A stretch of DNA of 64,000 bases from Nitrososphaerota archaeon (GTDB lineage: Archaea > Thermoproteota > Nitrososphaeria > Nitrososphaerales > Gagatemarchaeaceae), in assembly GCA_028867035.1 (NCBI GenBank), contig JAGWHB010000003.1, positions 353,005-417,004 of the forward strand, read 5' to 3'. Shown in pieces: positions 17,426 through 25,723 of the stretch. How positions within the stretch are numbered: position 1 is the stretch's first letter; each line of letters opens with the position of its first letter. The notes below the pieces were generated by a model, which saw nothing but the letters and a program-made list of their open reading frames with translations, did not search any database and was not told the DNA's origin. Position numbers and translations under genes: made by a program.

Positions 17426-18252
17426 GACTCGGTCCCCTTGGGCTGCCTGTCTCGGATCTTCTTCACAGTCCCTCCCATATTTCTGACAGCTGCCTCCATC
17501 TCCTCGACTATGGATTCTCCCTCATCATTCGTCCTTATCGCGTCTTTTCCAGCCGTCGCTATGTCCAACTCGATCCTCGAGACGCCTTCCCTTATCCCCC
17601 TGGGATGGGACTTGATGTACGCCGCCGGGTGCTTCCCGAGCTCTTCTGAAAGGACGGGAGCAAGCTCGGACTCCAGCACTCCTTCGAGCTTCAGAGTTAC
17701 GTACTTCCTGTGAACGACGCCCAGTTTGGTCTTGACCTCGGGTTCCACGGACCCCCTGTAGATCGACCGCATTTCGGCGGGGACGCCTGGAAGGCAGAAG
17801 ACGACCGTTTCGCCGGCGACGAGCCTCACTCCTGGGGCGGTCCCCGCCGTGTTCACCAACGGCTCCGCGCCTGCGGGCAAGCTCGCCATCTTCAACCTGG
17901 ACGGGGTCAGCTCCACCTTCCTCACCCCCCGCATCGCATAATGGTCCTTGATCATCTGAAGCGCTCTTTCATTCCGCCTCAGCCCGACTCCGATTGCCCC
18001 TGCGACCCCTTTCAGGGTCATGTCGTCGGGTGTCGGACCAAGCCCCCCGACAACCACCATGAACTCCGGTGACCTCTTGACAATTTCCACGAACGCCGAG
18101 CCGATCTCCCCCAGGTCGTCGTCCACGGTGGTGATTTCCTTCAGCATCGAGCCCATCTGGGCAAGCCTCTTCCCTATCCAGAGGGCGTTGGAGTTCAGCG
18201 TCCTCCCTATCAGCAGCTCCTTGCCCACTGCGAGCATTTCGACCCTGACCAC
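17422..18252 (-). CDS. CinA/MoaB-like nucleotide-binding domain protein
   Basis: A 276-residue protein with the molybdopterin-binding-like fold shared by CinA and MoaB/MogA. Recognisable parts are VGKELLIGRTLNSNA near the start, VVGGLGPTPDDMTL (the GGLGPTxDD motif), and LPGVPAEMRSIY. The bacterial CinA C-terminal NMN deamidase domain is absent. Family members act in pyridine-nucleotide or molybdopterin chemistry; the role here is not determined. The start is GTG 18252, about 27 bases from the shared TATA element 18275-18284 that also faces the Nudix gene. Confidence 0.86.
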   Translation of the reverse strand: MVRVEMLAVGKELLIGRTLNSNALWIGKRLAQMGSMLKEITTVDDDLGEIGSAFVEIVKRSPEFMVVVGGLGPTPDDMTLKGVAGAIGVGLRRNERALQMIKDHYAMRGVRKVELTPSRLKMASLPAGAEPLVNTAGTAPGVRLVAGETVVFCLPGVPAEMRSIYRGSVEPEVKTKLGVVHRKYVTLKLEGVLESELAPVLSEELGKHPAAYIKSHPRGIREGVSRIELDIATAGKDAIRTNDEGESIVEEMEAAVRNMGGTVKKIRDRQPKGTES

Positions 18253-18274
18253 GGACCTTCGCTCCTGAACTCAG

Positions 18275-18284
18275 GCTTAAAACG
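18275..18284. promoter_or_regulatory. Shared TATA element, CinA-like and Nudix genes
   Basis: GCTTAAAACG stands 23-28 bases from both GTG 18252 (minus) and ATG 18307 (plus). Read on either strand it gives a TTTTAAG or TTAAAA box, so one element may serve two leaderless messengers. Confidence 0.5.
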
Positions 18285-18306
18285 AGTGCGAAGGCCTTCG
18301 AAGAAG

Positions 18307-18744
18307 ATGGAACCGCCCAGAAGGTACCCGACCAGGCCCCTCGTCGGGGCCGGCGCCGTGGTCCACCGCGGGTCACGGGTCCTGCTCGTGAAAAGGAAGA
18401 ATCCGCCGAACAAGGATAGGTGGGCTCTCCCCGGCGGGCTTGTGGAACTCGGCGAAGTCACATCAGCCGCGGCCGCAAGAGAGGTGCTCGAAGAGACAGG
18501 CCTGCGGGTGGAAATAGAAATGCTCCTGGATGTCCAGACAGACATCCACTTGGACAGGAGTTCGAGGCTGGAGTATCACTACGTCCTCGTCGACTACCTC
18601 GCCAGGCCAGTAGAGGGAAAGCTGAAGCTGAACCCAGAGTCATCTGCCTCGGGCTGGTTCACGGAGTCCCAGACCAAGACCCTCGACATGAGCGAAGGCA
18701 CGAGGTCGGTGCTCAGATTGTTCTTCGACCATCGCCTACGCTAG
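18307..18744 (+). CDS. Nudix hydrolase, ADP-ribose pyrophosphatase-like
   Basis: A 145-residue Nudix enzyme that hydrolyses a nucleoside diphosphate linked to another group. The Nudix box spans GGLVELGE through REVLEETGL and fits GX5EX7REUXEEXGU. The upstream VGAGAVV strand is typical of the ADPR-pyrophosphatase-like group. ATG 18307 sits 27 bases downstream of GCTTAAAACG, giving a leaderless start; the frame is open further to 18286, but that part precedes the predicted transcript start. It is divergent from the CinA-like gene. Confidence 0.9.
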   Translation: MEPPRRYPTRPLVGAGAVVHRGSRVLLVKRKNPPNKDRWALPGGLVELGEVTSAAAAREVLEETGLRVEIEMLLDVQTDIHLDRSSRLEYHYVLVDYLARPVEGKLKLNPESSASGWFTESQTKTLDMSEGTRSVLRLFFDHRLR

Positions 18745-18775
18745 GCGCCCGTTCAGGTGCGTCTCCTTAGTTAGG

Positions 18776-19009
18776 CTACTTCTCTTTGTTCCCGCTCAGC
18801 CACCATTCGAGGTAGTCCGCCTGCTGCCGCGAACGCTTCCGTCTCTCGTCGTCCTCAGGCGTCTTGGCCTTGAACCTCGCGTCTGATAGCTGGTCTCTAG
18901 TGAGGAATGCACCACATTTCTTGCACCCGTACCGCTTTGTCGGGGCGTCATACAGCATTATTCCGACATGACACTCGGGACAGATTTGATCCAAGGGTCT
19001 GGTGCCCAT
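18776..19009 (-). CDS. Small zinc-ribbon protein
   Basis: A 77-residue protein with two Cys pairs, CPECHVG and CKKCG, spaced about 20 residues apart, which form a zinc ribbon. The rest is basic and charged (DDERRKRSRQQADYLEWWLSG). The longer open frame to 19231 lies opposite the PRPP synthase gene and has no typical features, so ATG 19009 is used. Zinc ribbons of this size occur in archaeal transcription or translation proteins, but no specific family is recognised. Confidence 0.72.
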   Translation of the reverse strand: MGTRPLDQICPECHVGIMLYDAPTKRYGCKKCGAFLTRDQLSDARFKAKTPEDDERRKRSRQQADYLEWWLSGNKEK

Positions 19010-19065
19010 CCCGACGCGCGTGTCCTTAACGGTTTCTGTCGATGCGACTTTTACTCCGCAACTTG

Positions 19066-19072
19066 TTATATA
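19066..19072 (+). promoter_or_regulatory. TATA box of prs
   Basis: TTATATA centred 35 bases before GTG 19104, so a leader of about 9 bases is expected. Confidence 0.6.
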
Positions 19073-19103
19073 GAGAACAGAGCGGAAGGCCTTCGAGAGA
19101 AAG

Positions 19104-19994
19104 GTGGCCGACAAGCTGGTCTTGGCGGGCCCGGCTTCGGAGGAGCTGGGACGGTCCGTGGCCGAGAAGCTCGGCATGCCGTTGCTCCAGGCGGAGTTCA
19201 AGGTGTTCCCGGACGGGGAGTCAAAGTTCACACTGAGTGAGAAGGTGGAGGGGAAGAGCGTCTACCTGTTCCAGTCGACCCACCAGCCCGTCGACCAGCA
19301 CCTTTTCCAGCTGCTCCTTGCGTCTCACCAGCTGAGCGAGAAAGGTGCGAAGGTGACGGCGGTGGTGCCCTACCTCGCCTATGCCAGGCAGGACAAGGAG
19401 TTCCTCCCCGGCGAAGGGGTCACCCTCGGCATCATCGCCCACCTGATGCGCTCCGCGGGGGTCAGGAGGCTTGTGACCGTCGACATCCACTCGGCAGAAG
19501 GGCTGGCTCTTTTCTCCTTCCCGACATATAGCGTCTCGGCGATCCCCAGCCTCGTCGAATACGCCAGGGCAGAAATCGACCTCAAGGACCCGGTTGTGAT
19601 CTCCCCTGACTTCGGAAGCTCCAAGCGGACCGAGGCCTTCGCCCAGCTCTACCGGGCGCCGTTCCTCCAACTCGCGAAGACCCGAGACAGGACGAGCGGC
19701 GAAGTCACCGTGAGAGAGTCCAAGCTGGACGTCGTGGGGAAGGACGTCGTCATAGTGGACGACATAATCAGCACCGGCGGTACGGTGAGAGCGGCGGCAG
19801 AAGCTGTCCTGAAGCAGGGAGCGCGCAGGGCCATAGCCTTCTGTGTCCACGGCCTGTTCGTGGGGCCCGCGTTCCAGTCATTGGAGAAAGCCTCAGTGAA
19901 ATCTATCATATGCACCAACACCGTCCCAAGCAGGTTCAGCGTGGTCGACGTGTCCGACGCCCTCGCGTCGCACCTCAGAACACTTGACGAATAG
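19104..19994 (+). CDS. prs: Ribose-phosphate pyrophosphokinase (PRPP synthase)
   Basis: A 296-residue enzyme making PRPP from ribose 5-phosphate and ATP for nucleotide, His and Trp synthesis. Conserved parts are the N-terminal LVLAGPASEELG with FPDGESKF, YLAYARQDKEFLPGE, the VDIHSAEG metal loop, and the PRPP-binding VVIVDDIISTGGT. The GTG start at 19104 follows the TATA box 19066-19072 by about 35 bases, so the predicted leader is about 9 bases. It overlaps the downstream methyltransferase by 11 bases. Confidence 0.96.
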   Translation: MADKLVLAGPASEELGRSVAEKLGMPLLQAEFKVFPDGESKFTLSEKVEGKSVYLFQSTHQPVDQHLFQLLLASHQLSEKGAKVTAVVPYLAYARQDKEFLPGEGVTLGIIAHLMRSAGVRRLVTVDIHSAEGLALFSFPTYSVSAIPSLVEYARAEIDLKDPVVISPDFGSSKRTEAFAQLYRAPFLQLAKTRDRTSGEVTVRESKLDVVGKDVVIVDDIISTGGTVRAAAEAVLKQGARRAIAFCVHGLFVGPAFQSLEKASVKSIICTNTVPSRFSVVDVSDALASHLRTLDE

Positions 19995-20940
19995 GTCCCT
20001 GGTGATCCTGTCAGGCGAGGGGACGACGCTCCCGAGGGCGGAGGCGAAGTCACTCTTTCTGACCTACGACCCTGATTCGAGGTTCGAATCGCCCTCCCCT
20101 CAGGTCCTTATCGCTGATTCCGATTCCGACCCCTTCCTAATCGGCTCCCGCATCGCCTTCGCCAGGAGGGTCGGCGTTCTTGTCGACGACCTCGCGGCCG
20201 CCCGCAGGTTCCTGAAGGGACGCCGATTCAGGTTCAGGTCGTTCGCCCTCGGGTCCCGGCGCCCTTCCCCCGAGCCGGGGGAATATCTTAGCGGAGTCGA
20301 AGGGACGGTTGACCTCCGCTCCCCCGAGTATGAACTCACCCTCGTCCGCGCGGATCAAGACTATCTTGCGATCACCTCCCCCGGTTCCATGGTACAGGGA
20401 TGGTCCAGGCGCCGCCCCCGAAGCAGGCCTTTCTTCCACCCCTCGGTCATCTTTCCGAAGCTTTCCAGGGCCCTGGTGAACCTCAGCCGGTGCATGGCCG
20501 GGGACGTATTCCTCGACCCATTCGCAGGCACGGGCAGCCTGCCGATCGAGGCCTCCCTCGTCGGCGCCAGGGTCGTCGCCGTGGACCAGATGGAGAAGAT
20601 GGCGCGGGGGGCCCTCGCAAACATGAAGCACTTACATCAAGAATGGCTCGGCTCTGTCCGCGCGGATTCAACAAAGCTTCCTCTCGTAAAAGTCGACTCC
20701 ATCGCCACAGACGTGCCATACGGCAGGCTCTCCAGCACGAGGGGGAGAATATCCGGCGAGATTGTGAACTTGACCCTCCCTGTGCTGTCTGACGCCATGA
20801 AACAGGGATCGACCCTGGTCCTCATGCACCAAAAGGAGGTGCGTGTCGACGGCGAGCCACGGTTCCTGCTGGCGGAGGAACACGACCTTTACGTTCATAA
20901 GCTCATGACCAGGACAATCTCCATCCTGAGGAGGAGATAG
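19984..20940 (+). CDS. tRNA guanosine-10 N2-methyltransferase, Trm11-type
   Basis: A 318-residue methyltransferase of the archaeal Trm-G10/Trm11 group that methylates G10 of tRNA. The N-terminal half is a THUMP-containing RNA-binding region, and the catalytic half has DPFAGTGSLPIEA (SAM site) and DVPYGRLSS (the D-x-P-Y catalytic motif, here DVPY). The TTG start overlaps prs by 11 bases. Its stop TAG (20938-20940) is adjacent to the RNase Z coding region. Assignment to G10 is from family similarity. Confidence 0.86.
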   Translation: MTNRSLVILSGEGTTLPRAEAKSLFLTYDPDSRFESPSPQVLIADSDSDPFLIGSRIAFARRVGVLVDDLAAARRFLKGRRFRFRSFALGSRRPSPEPGEYLSGVEGTVDLRSPEYELTLVRADQDYLAITSPGSMVQGWSRRRPRSRPFFHPSVIFPKLSRALVNLSRCMAGDVFLDPFAGTGSLPIEASLVGARVVAVDQMEKMARGALANMKHLHQEWLGSVRADSTKLPLVKVDSIATDVPYGRLSSTRGRISGEIVNLTLPVLSDAMKQGSTLVLMHQKEVRVDGEPRFLLAEEHDLYVHKLMTRTISILRRR

Positions 20941-20942
20941 GT

Positions 20943-21863
20943 CTGGCCAAGCTTTCTGTCACTTTCCTGGGGACGAGCTCTGCAGCTCCGACGAAGGACC
21001 GTGGCCTTCCGGCCATAGCCCTGAGACGCGAGGGGGAAGTGATCCTGATGGACTGCGGCGAAGGGGTCCAACGCCAGGTCATCGCCCAGTCGATAGGTCT
21101 GGGGAAGGACATGACGATCCTTGTCACGCACCTCCACGGAGACCACGTCACCGGGCTCCTCGGCCTGCTCCAGACCATGAGCCTCGCCCAAAGGCGAAAA
21201 CCGCTGAGCATAGTCGGCCCTGCCAAGCTCCTCCGCTGGCTCAGGGTGACATCGGAGTTGCTCAACATAGGGCTCACCTTCCCGATCAAGTTCACTACGG
21301 CCAAGCCCGGTCTCGTCCTTCGCACTCCCGGTTTCAGGGTAAGGGCGACCAAGGCGATACACTCGGTCGAGGCGTTCTCTTACCTCTTGGAGGAGCACAG
21401 CCGGCCTGGTATATTCCACCCGGAGAAGGCGAAGGCGCTCAACATCCCCGAAGGGAAGAAGTGGTCGGCACTTCAGAGAGGCCGCTTCGTCACCGAGGGC
21501 GGAAGGAAAGTGAACCCGTCGGAGGTCACGGGGCCACCCAGGCCCGGTAGGAAGATAGGCTACTCCGGCGACACACGGCCGTCATCCAAACTCGCGCGAT
21601 TCTTCTCCGGGTGCGACCTGCTCATATTCGACTCCACCTTCAGGGGGAGCGACAGGGACAAGGCCGTGGACAGGAAGCACAGCACGAGCGTTGAAGCCGC
21701 GACCCTGGCAAAGAGCGCCGGCGCCAGAAGGCTCGCTCTCACCCATTTCAGCGCGCGTTACACCAACACCTCGACCCTCCTGAGGGAGGCCCGAAGGATA
21801 TTTCCGAATACCCTTGCCGCCCACGACGGCCTGACCGTCGACGTGGACTACCCTTCCGGATGA
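20943..21863 (+). CDS. rnz: Ribonuclease Z, tRNA 3' processing
   Basis: A metallo-beta-lactamase-fold endonuclease removing the 3' trailer of pre-tRNA. Conserved metal motifs are THLHGDH, then DSTF and LTHFSARYTN. The usual family N-terminus (AKLSVTFLGTSSAAPTKDRG) is present in frame from 20946, but no ATG, GTG or TTG precedes it; the stop of the upstream gene ends the same region. The chosen start is CTG 20943, 7 bases after a GGAGGAG run at 20930-20936; ATA at 20937 is the other candidate. A track start at 21039 would remove the first strands of the fold. The 3' end overlaps the convergent UPF0201 gene by 16 bases. Confidence 0.9.
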   Translation: MAKLSVTFLGTSSAAPTKDRGLPAIALRREGEVILMDCGEGVQRQVIAQSIGLGKDMTILVTHLHGDHVTGLLGLLQTMSLAQRRKPLSIVGPAKLLRWLRVTSELLNIGLTFPIKFTTAKPGLVLRTPGFRVRATKAIHSVEAFSYLLEEHSRPGIFHPEKAKALNIPEGKKWSALQRGRFVTEGGRKVNPSEVTGPPRPGRKIGYSGDTRPSSKLARFFSGCDLLIFDSTFRGSDRDKAVDRKHSTSVEAATLAKSAGARRLALTHFSARYTNTSTLLREARRIFPNTLAAHDGLTVDVDYPSG

Positions 21864-22258
21864 GCTGTCAGCCAGTCGATGACAGCGTCTATCCGATCAG
21901 ATGCGATCGTAATGTAGATCGGGCCCAGCGGCGACTCTTCTGGACTCCCGCAAATGGCGACCACGCCGGCGGCAGCCGCCTGCCTGTTGAGCATCATCGA
22001 GGTCGCGTGCCCTACCTTCTTGAACAGAAGCTGTTTCCTGGCCACGGCACGGACGTGCCTGTCCCTCAGTTGGTCCCTGACCCGGACAAGGGCTCTGGGG
22101 TCCTCGCTCACGAGCCTCGCGGAAAGCGGGCCCACCGAAACGGAGCCAGAGGTCTCGCCGATGATGTTCTGAATCGCCTTCACTACCTTGGCAGAGTCTT
22201 CGGAGGGCGAGACTGTGGCCTCGAGTATCACTCGTGCCTTGAAATCAGGCTGTGACAT
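21848..22258 (-). CDS. UPF0201 family RNA-binding-like protein
   Basis: A 136-residue protein of the archaeal UPF0201 (COG1325) family, sometimes called a predicted exosome-associated protein. The first two thirds carry alternating beta/alpha elements with a basic, Arg-rich stretch (RVRDQLRDRHVRAVARKQL); the C-terminal LGPIYITIASDRID is typical. It overlaps the UPF0200 kinase gene upstream on the same strand by 14 bases, and RNase Z at its 3' end. The neighbours make an RNA role plausible; a function has not been demonstrated here. Confidence 0.82.
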   Translation of the reverse strand: MSQPDFKARVILEATVSPSEDSAKVVKAIQNIIGETSGSVSVGPLSARLVSEDPRALVRVRDQLRDRHVRAVARKQLLFKKVGHATSMMLNRQAAAAGVVAICGSPEESPLGPIYITIASDRIDAVIDWLTAHPEG

Positions 22259-22811
22259 CTGTTTCCCAGCGACTGACTATCCTGGCCGTCTCCTCAGCCA
22301 ATTTGTCAGGTGTATTGCTCTGATTCGAAACAGTCGCGTCAGCGAGTGCGATTGGTTCCCCTATTCCCACGTCCAGCTCTCTCCTGTCCCTGGCGGCGAA
22401 CATGTCGTAGGTCAACGGGTCGTCGCTCCTGCCCCTTTCCTTCAGCAGCTCGTATCTCCGGGCCGGGGAAGCGAGTATCGCGACCAGGAGAACTGCAGCC
22501 TTCTTCCTGAACGCCTCCACTTCAGCCATGGACCTGATCCCGTCGATAACCGCCCTGGAGGTCCCCAACTCCTCTATCATCTCAAGACACAGGTCGGCGA
22601 CGGCGGAGTCTCCGCCCTCCTTGCGCAGGTGCTTCATCACCTCCCCTGTGTTCTTCGCGTTGGGCTCAAGCCCCCGCTTCTTGGTCTCAGCCCTTATGAC
22701 ATCCCCCATGACAACGCGCGCCCACCCATCCTTCACCAGCGCCCGAGCCGCCGTGGACTTGCCCGCGCCGGGCATCCCCGTTATCGCGACTATTCGTATC
22801 AACCTTTTCAC
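22245..22811 (-). CDS. UPF0200 family nucleotide kinase-like P-loop protein
   Basis: A 188-residue P-loop protein with Walker A GMPGAGKS directly after the first strand, followed by VVMGDVIR and a DGIRSMAEVEAF segment. These are features of the UPF0200 family, related to dephospho-CoA and nucleotide kinases. GTG 22811 is chosen because it lies about 25 bases after the shared TTTAAA box (22833-22838); the frame open to 22874 is opposite ThpR. TTG 22802 is a second possibility. It overlaps UPF0201, so the two are cotranscribed. Confidence 0.84.
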   Translation of the reverse strand: MKRLIRIVAITGMPGAGKSTAARALVKDGWARVVMGDVIRAETKKRGLEPNAKNTGEVMKHLRKEGGDSAVADLCLEMIEELGTSRAVIDGIRSMAEVEAFRKKAAVLLVAILASPARRYELLKERGRSDDPLTYDMFAARDRRELDVGIGEPIALADATVSNQSNTPDKLAEETARIVSRWETDVTA

Positions 22812-22832
22812 CCCCGCCAGAGGGATATCGAA

Positions 22833-22838
22833 TTTAAA
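22833..22838. promoter_or_regulatory. Shared TTTAAA box, UPF0200 kinase and ThpR
   Basis: The self-complementary TTTAAA is centred about 25 bases from GTG 22811 (minus) and 29 bases from TTG 22865 (plus), and decides both start choices. Confidence 0.5.
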
Positions 22839-22864
22839 GGAAGCACATCCGCAGCCGGAAGTCG

Positions 22865-23416
22865 TTGCGCGCATTCGTGGCTCTCGAAGCTCCCGGGGAG
22901 GTGCTCGACCTGCTTACTGGGTTCCAGCGGGAGCTCACCGCCACCGGTGCCGACCTGAAACTTGTCGAAAGAGATAACCTGCACTTCACCGTCAGATTCC
23001 TGGGCGAGATCACCGACGCTCTGGCAGCGGACGCAGTGTCGAGGCTGTCGAGGCTCTCGTTGAAATCGACCCGGATGGAGGTCAGGGGCGCAGGAGCCTT
23101 CCCCAGTCCTAGCAGGCCAAGGGTGGTCTGGGCAGGTGTCTCCAAGGAGCACCAGCACCTAATCGCGCCGATGGCCAAAGCCGTGATTGATTCCCTCGAA
23201 GGGATAGGGGAGCACGATGACAGGCCCTTCCAGGCGCACATCACCCTTGCGAGGGTGCGTTCAAACCTCAACGCTCACCAGCTCGAAGCCCTTCTAAGGG
23301 AGAACTCGGACAGGTCCTTCGGGACAGCACAGCTTACGGCATTGAAGCTGAAGTCGAGCGTGCTCACCCCCCGGGGCCCAGTCTACAGCGACATCGGGGT
23401 GTACCCTCTCACTTGA
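22865..23416 (+). CDS. thpR: RNA 2',3'-cyclic phosphodiesterase ThpR
   Basis: A 183-residue 2H phosphoesterase that opens 2',3'-cyclic phosphates at RNA ends. Both active-site motifs are present: HFTVRF (about residue 38) and HITLAR (about residue 125), each with the HxTxR/F pattern. The N-terminus RAFVALEAP is typical. The TTG start sits about 29 bases after the shared TTTAAA box. It ends in TTGA where the CCA-adding enzyme begins, so the two tRNA-end enzymes are coupled. Confidence 0.92.
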   Translation: MRAFVALEAPGEVLDLLTGFQRELTATGADLKLVERDNLHFTVRFLGEITDALAADAVSRLSRLSLKSTRMEVRGAGAFPSPSRPRVVWAGVSKEHQHLIAPMAKAVIDSLEGIGEHDDRPFQAHITLARVRSNLNAHQLEALLRENSDRSFGTAQLTALKLKSSVLTPRGPVYSDIGVYPLT

Positions 23417-24732
23417 CCCGTCCGGTCAGCGTGGCCGCCAAGGCTGAGCACATCGTCACCCCTTCCCGGACCGAAATGGCCACCATCGGCTCCATCTCGA
23501 GATCAATCCTCGCAAAGACGGAGCGTGCTGCCGCGAAGTTCCCAGAGACAAGGGGGGTCCTGCTTGGAGGGTCGTTCGCCAAAGGGACTTGGCTCCCGCG
23601 CCATGTGGACCTGGACATATTCGTCAAGTTCGACCCGGGCACATCAGAGGAGCGGTTCGAAAGAGCGGGCCTCGAAATAGGGAAGATCGCCACCAGAGGA
23701 TACCCGATGGGGAAGATGTTCGCCCAGCACCCCTACACCGAAGCTTCAATCGAAGGCGTCAGGGTCAACATCGTCCCGTGCTTTGATGTGAAGAAGGGTG
23801 ATTGGAAGAGCGCTGTCGACAGGTCCCCGTTCCACGTGGAGCTAGTGGAGAAACTCCCTGAAAGCCAGAAGACCCAGGTCAGGCTGCTGAAATCGTTCAT
23901 GAACGCCGTCGGGGTGTACGGGGCGGAAATCCAGAGGCGGGGGTTCAGCGGATACGTGGCCGAGGTGCTCGTCATGAAGCTCGGCGGCTTGGTCCAGGTG
24001 CTCCAGTGGTTCTCGGGTTACACGCCTCAAGAGGGCCGGCCCTTCAGCCTCCCTGACCCGGTCGATGAAGGAAGGGATCTTGGGATAGCAGTCTCGGGCG
24101 AGAGCCTCGGGAAGATGGTGCTGGCTTCCAGAGAGTTTCTAAGGCGCCCTGGCCTGGCCTTCTTCCACAGGATGTCGGGCAAGGCACATCCGTCGCTCGG
24201 GGAAGACGTCTACGCGGTCCTGTTCACGCACAAGCGCCTCAGCGAGGACACCCTCTGGGGCGAACTGAGGAAGACTTCCAAGCACGTCGTGAGGCACCTG
24301 GAGGTCCAGGGATTCAGGGTCGCCAGGTCGATGGCGGCCTCGGACAATCAAACCAGAAGCGCTATCCTGCTCATTCCCGAGTTCACCGAGATGCCACCAA
24401 CCGAGCAGAGGGCGGGGCCGACCGTGGACAGGAGGAAGGACGTCGAGGCTTTCCTCGAATCCAATGCCAGGAACTCCCGCCTCGTCTGGGTGGACGACGA
24501 CGCCAGGGTCAGGCTGCTGGTTCCGAGGAGGTGCATCAAGCTGGCCGAGCTCTTGACAGACGTCGCCAGAGGCAGGGAAGGTCACATCGGCGCCTCCAAG
24601 GAACTGGAGGCAGGCATGAAGAAGAGCGCATCAGTCCTGACGGGCAAGTCATTGCTCCGCGCCGCCTCGTCCAAGAGGTGGTTGCAAGATGGAATCAGAG
24701 AAATCACCTCAGATGTCATCGGAACGCGCTGA
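23413..24732 (+). CDS. cca: CCA-adding tRNA nucleotidyltransferase, archaeal class I
   Basis: A 439-residue enzyme adding CCA to tRNA 3' ends, needed since the tRNA here lacks encoded CCA. The catalytic head has GSFAKGTWLPRHVDLDIFV, with the two Asp metal ligands in DLD, and a third carboxylate in the VNIVPCFDV strand. The domain order (head, neck, body, tail) fits class I. The TTG start overlaps the ThpR stop (TTGA). Its end overlaps the COG2112 kinase by 44 bases. Confidence 0.94.
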   Translation: MTRPVSVAAKAEHIVTPSRTEMATIGSISRSILAKTERAAAKFPETRGVLLGGSFAKGTWLPRHVDLDIFVKFDPGTSEERFERAGLEIGKIATRGYPMGKMFAQHPYTEASIEGVRVNIVPCFDVKKGDWKSAVDRSPFHVELVEKLPESQKTQVRLLKSFMNAVGVYGAEIQRRGFSGYVAEVLVMKLGGLVQVLQWFSGYTPQEGRPFSLPDPVDEGRDLGIAVSGESLGKMVLASREFLRRPGLAFFHRMSGKAHPSLGEDVYAVLFTHKRLSEDTLWGELRKTSKHVVRHLEVQGFRVARSMAASDNQTRSAILLIPEFTEMPPTEQRAGPTVDRRKDVEAFLESNARNSRLVWVDDDARVRLLVPRRCIKLAELLTDVARGREGHIGASKELEAGMKKSASVLTGKSLLRAASSKRWLQDGIREITSDVIGTR

Positions 24733-25483
24733 CCTCGGGCTCCTGACGAAGACCCCTTACATCCAGGTGCTGACCTACCCCCGCATCTCCCTGGATCAGG
24801 CGAAGTCGAGAATCGAGCAGCTCAGGAAGCTCGGGGTGGAGGAGCTCGTGTTCGAAGGGCACTCCAAAGTCGGGCGGCTGGGGATCCTCGGCCTCGGCAC
24901 GGTTGGCATAGTGGTGAAAGCGAGCGCCGGCGGGAAGCTCTGCGCTCTCAAGATAAGGAGGACGGACGCCAACCGGCCCGACATGGAAACAGAAGCGAAA
25001 ATCACAGCCCTGGCAAATCGAGCGGGTGTCGGGCCGGATGTCTACTCCCACTCGAGCGACATGATGCTCATGAAGCTCCTCGAATCAAAGGAACTGGGCG
25101 ACTGGCTGAAGGCTCTCCCCGGCGAAGGGAAGCGCATGGTTGTGAGGAACCTGGTGCACTCGCTCCTGAACCAATGCAGGAAACTCGACATCATGGGCAT
25201 AGACCACGGGCAGCTGAGCAACCTGAGGAAACACGCCGTGGTCGCCGAGGGCAAACCCTGGATAATCGACTTCGAATCGGCCGGGACCGGACGCAAACCG
25301 AGGAACGTGACGACGGCGGCGCAGTATCTCTTCGTCGGCGGTGCTCTCTCCCCGGCCATGAGAAGGACACTGGGGATGCGGGAGACCGTCAAGCTGAGGG
25401 AGCTCCTCGCCGACTACAAGCGAGACCTCTCGGACTACTCATACTCGAAGATCCTCAAGCTCCTGAAGCTGGCAGGAGACTGA
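24689..25483 (+). CDS. COG2112-type predicted Ser/Thr protein kinase
   Basis: A 264-residue kinase-fold protein. It has a Gly-rich loop (GLGTVGIVVKA), a Lys strand CALKIRRTDA, the ETEAKITAL helix with the partner Glu, and a catalytic region GIDHGQLSNLRKH, where HGQLS-N replaces HRDxxxxN, followed by IIDFESA in place of DFG. This matches archaeal COG2112 kinases. It overlaps cca by 44 bases, so it is in that operon. Target unknown; the tRNA-processing setting hints at translation. Confidence 0.83.
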   Translation: MESEKSPQMSSERADLGLLTKTPYIQVLTYPRISLDQAKSRIEQLRKLGVEELVFEGHSKVGRLGILGLGTVGIVVKASAGGKLCALKIRRTDANRPDMETEAKITALANRAGVGPDVYSHSSDMMLMKLLESKELGDWLKALPGEGKRMVVRNLVHSLLNQCRKLDIMGIDHGQLSNLRKHAVVAEGKPWIIDFESAGTGRKPRNVTTAAQYLFVGGALSPAMRRTLGMRETVKLRELLADYKRDLSDYSYSKILKLLKLAGD

Positions 25484-25540
25484 ACGCCCTCGGCGGCCCC
25501 TCCGCGCTCCTTCAGAACGGAGATACCCGACCAACGAAAA

Positions 25541-25614
25541 TGGGGTCGGTGGGATTCGAACCCACGACCACTTGCACCCCAAGCAAGTATCCTGCCAAGC
25601 TAGACGACGACCCC
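25541..25614 (-). tRNA. tRNA-Pro (anticodon GGG)
   Basis: A 74-base cloverleaf on the minus strand. The acceptor arms GGGGTCG and CGACCCC pair over seven bases, the anticodon arm CTTGC/GCAAG encloses loop TTGGGGT with anticodon GGG, and the T arm GTGGG-TTCGAAT-CCCAC is perfect. The D arm is GTCT/GGAT with wobble pairs. The discriminator is A; CCA is not encoded. No intron is visible. A short TTTT follows its 3' end, a likely terminator. Confidence 0.96.
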
Positions 25615-25723
25615 GCCAGTCGGGGCCCGGACTCGCGTGGATTTAAGCGACGACGACGCGGCTCTGAATTCCCGCGCCTCCAGGGTCGAAGCCTGGCGAG
25701 GCGCCTTCAGCGGTTCCCTGATC

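Noticed and set aside
18766..18777. CTCCTTAGTTAGG as another copy of the PFOR/cupredoxin palindrome
   Set aside because: The spacer is too short and the match to CCTAACGNCTTAGG is poor; it is also between two gene 3' ends.
20074..20095. GAGGTTCGAATCGCCCT as a possible tRNA T-arm
   Set aside because: It is inside the Trm11-type coding region and no cloverleaf can be built around it.
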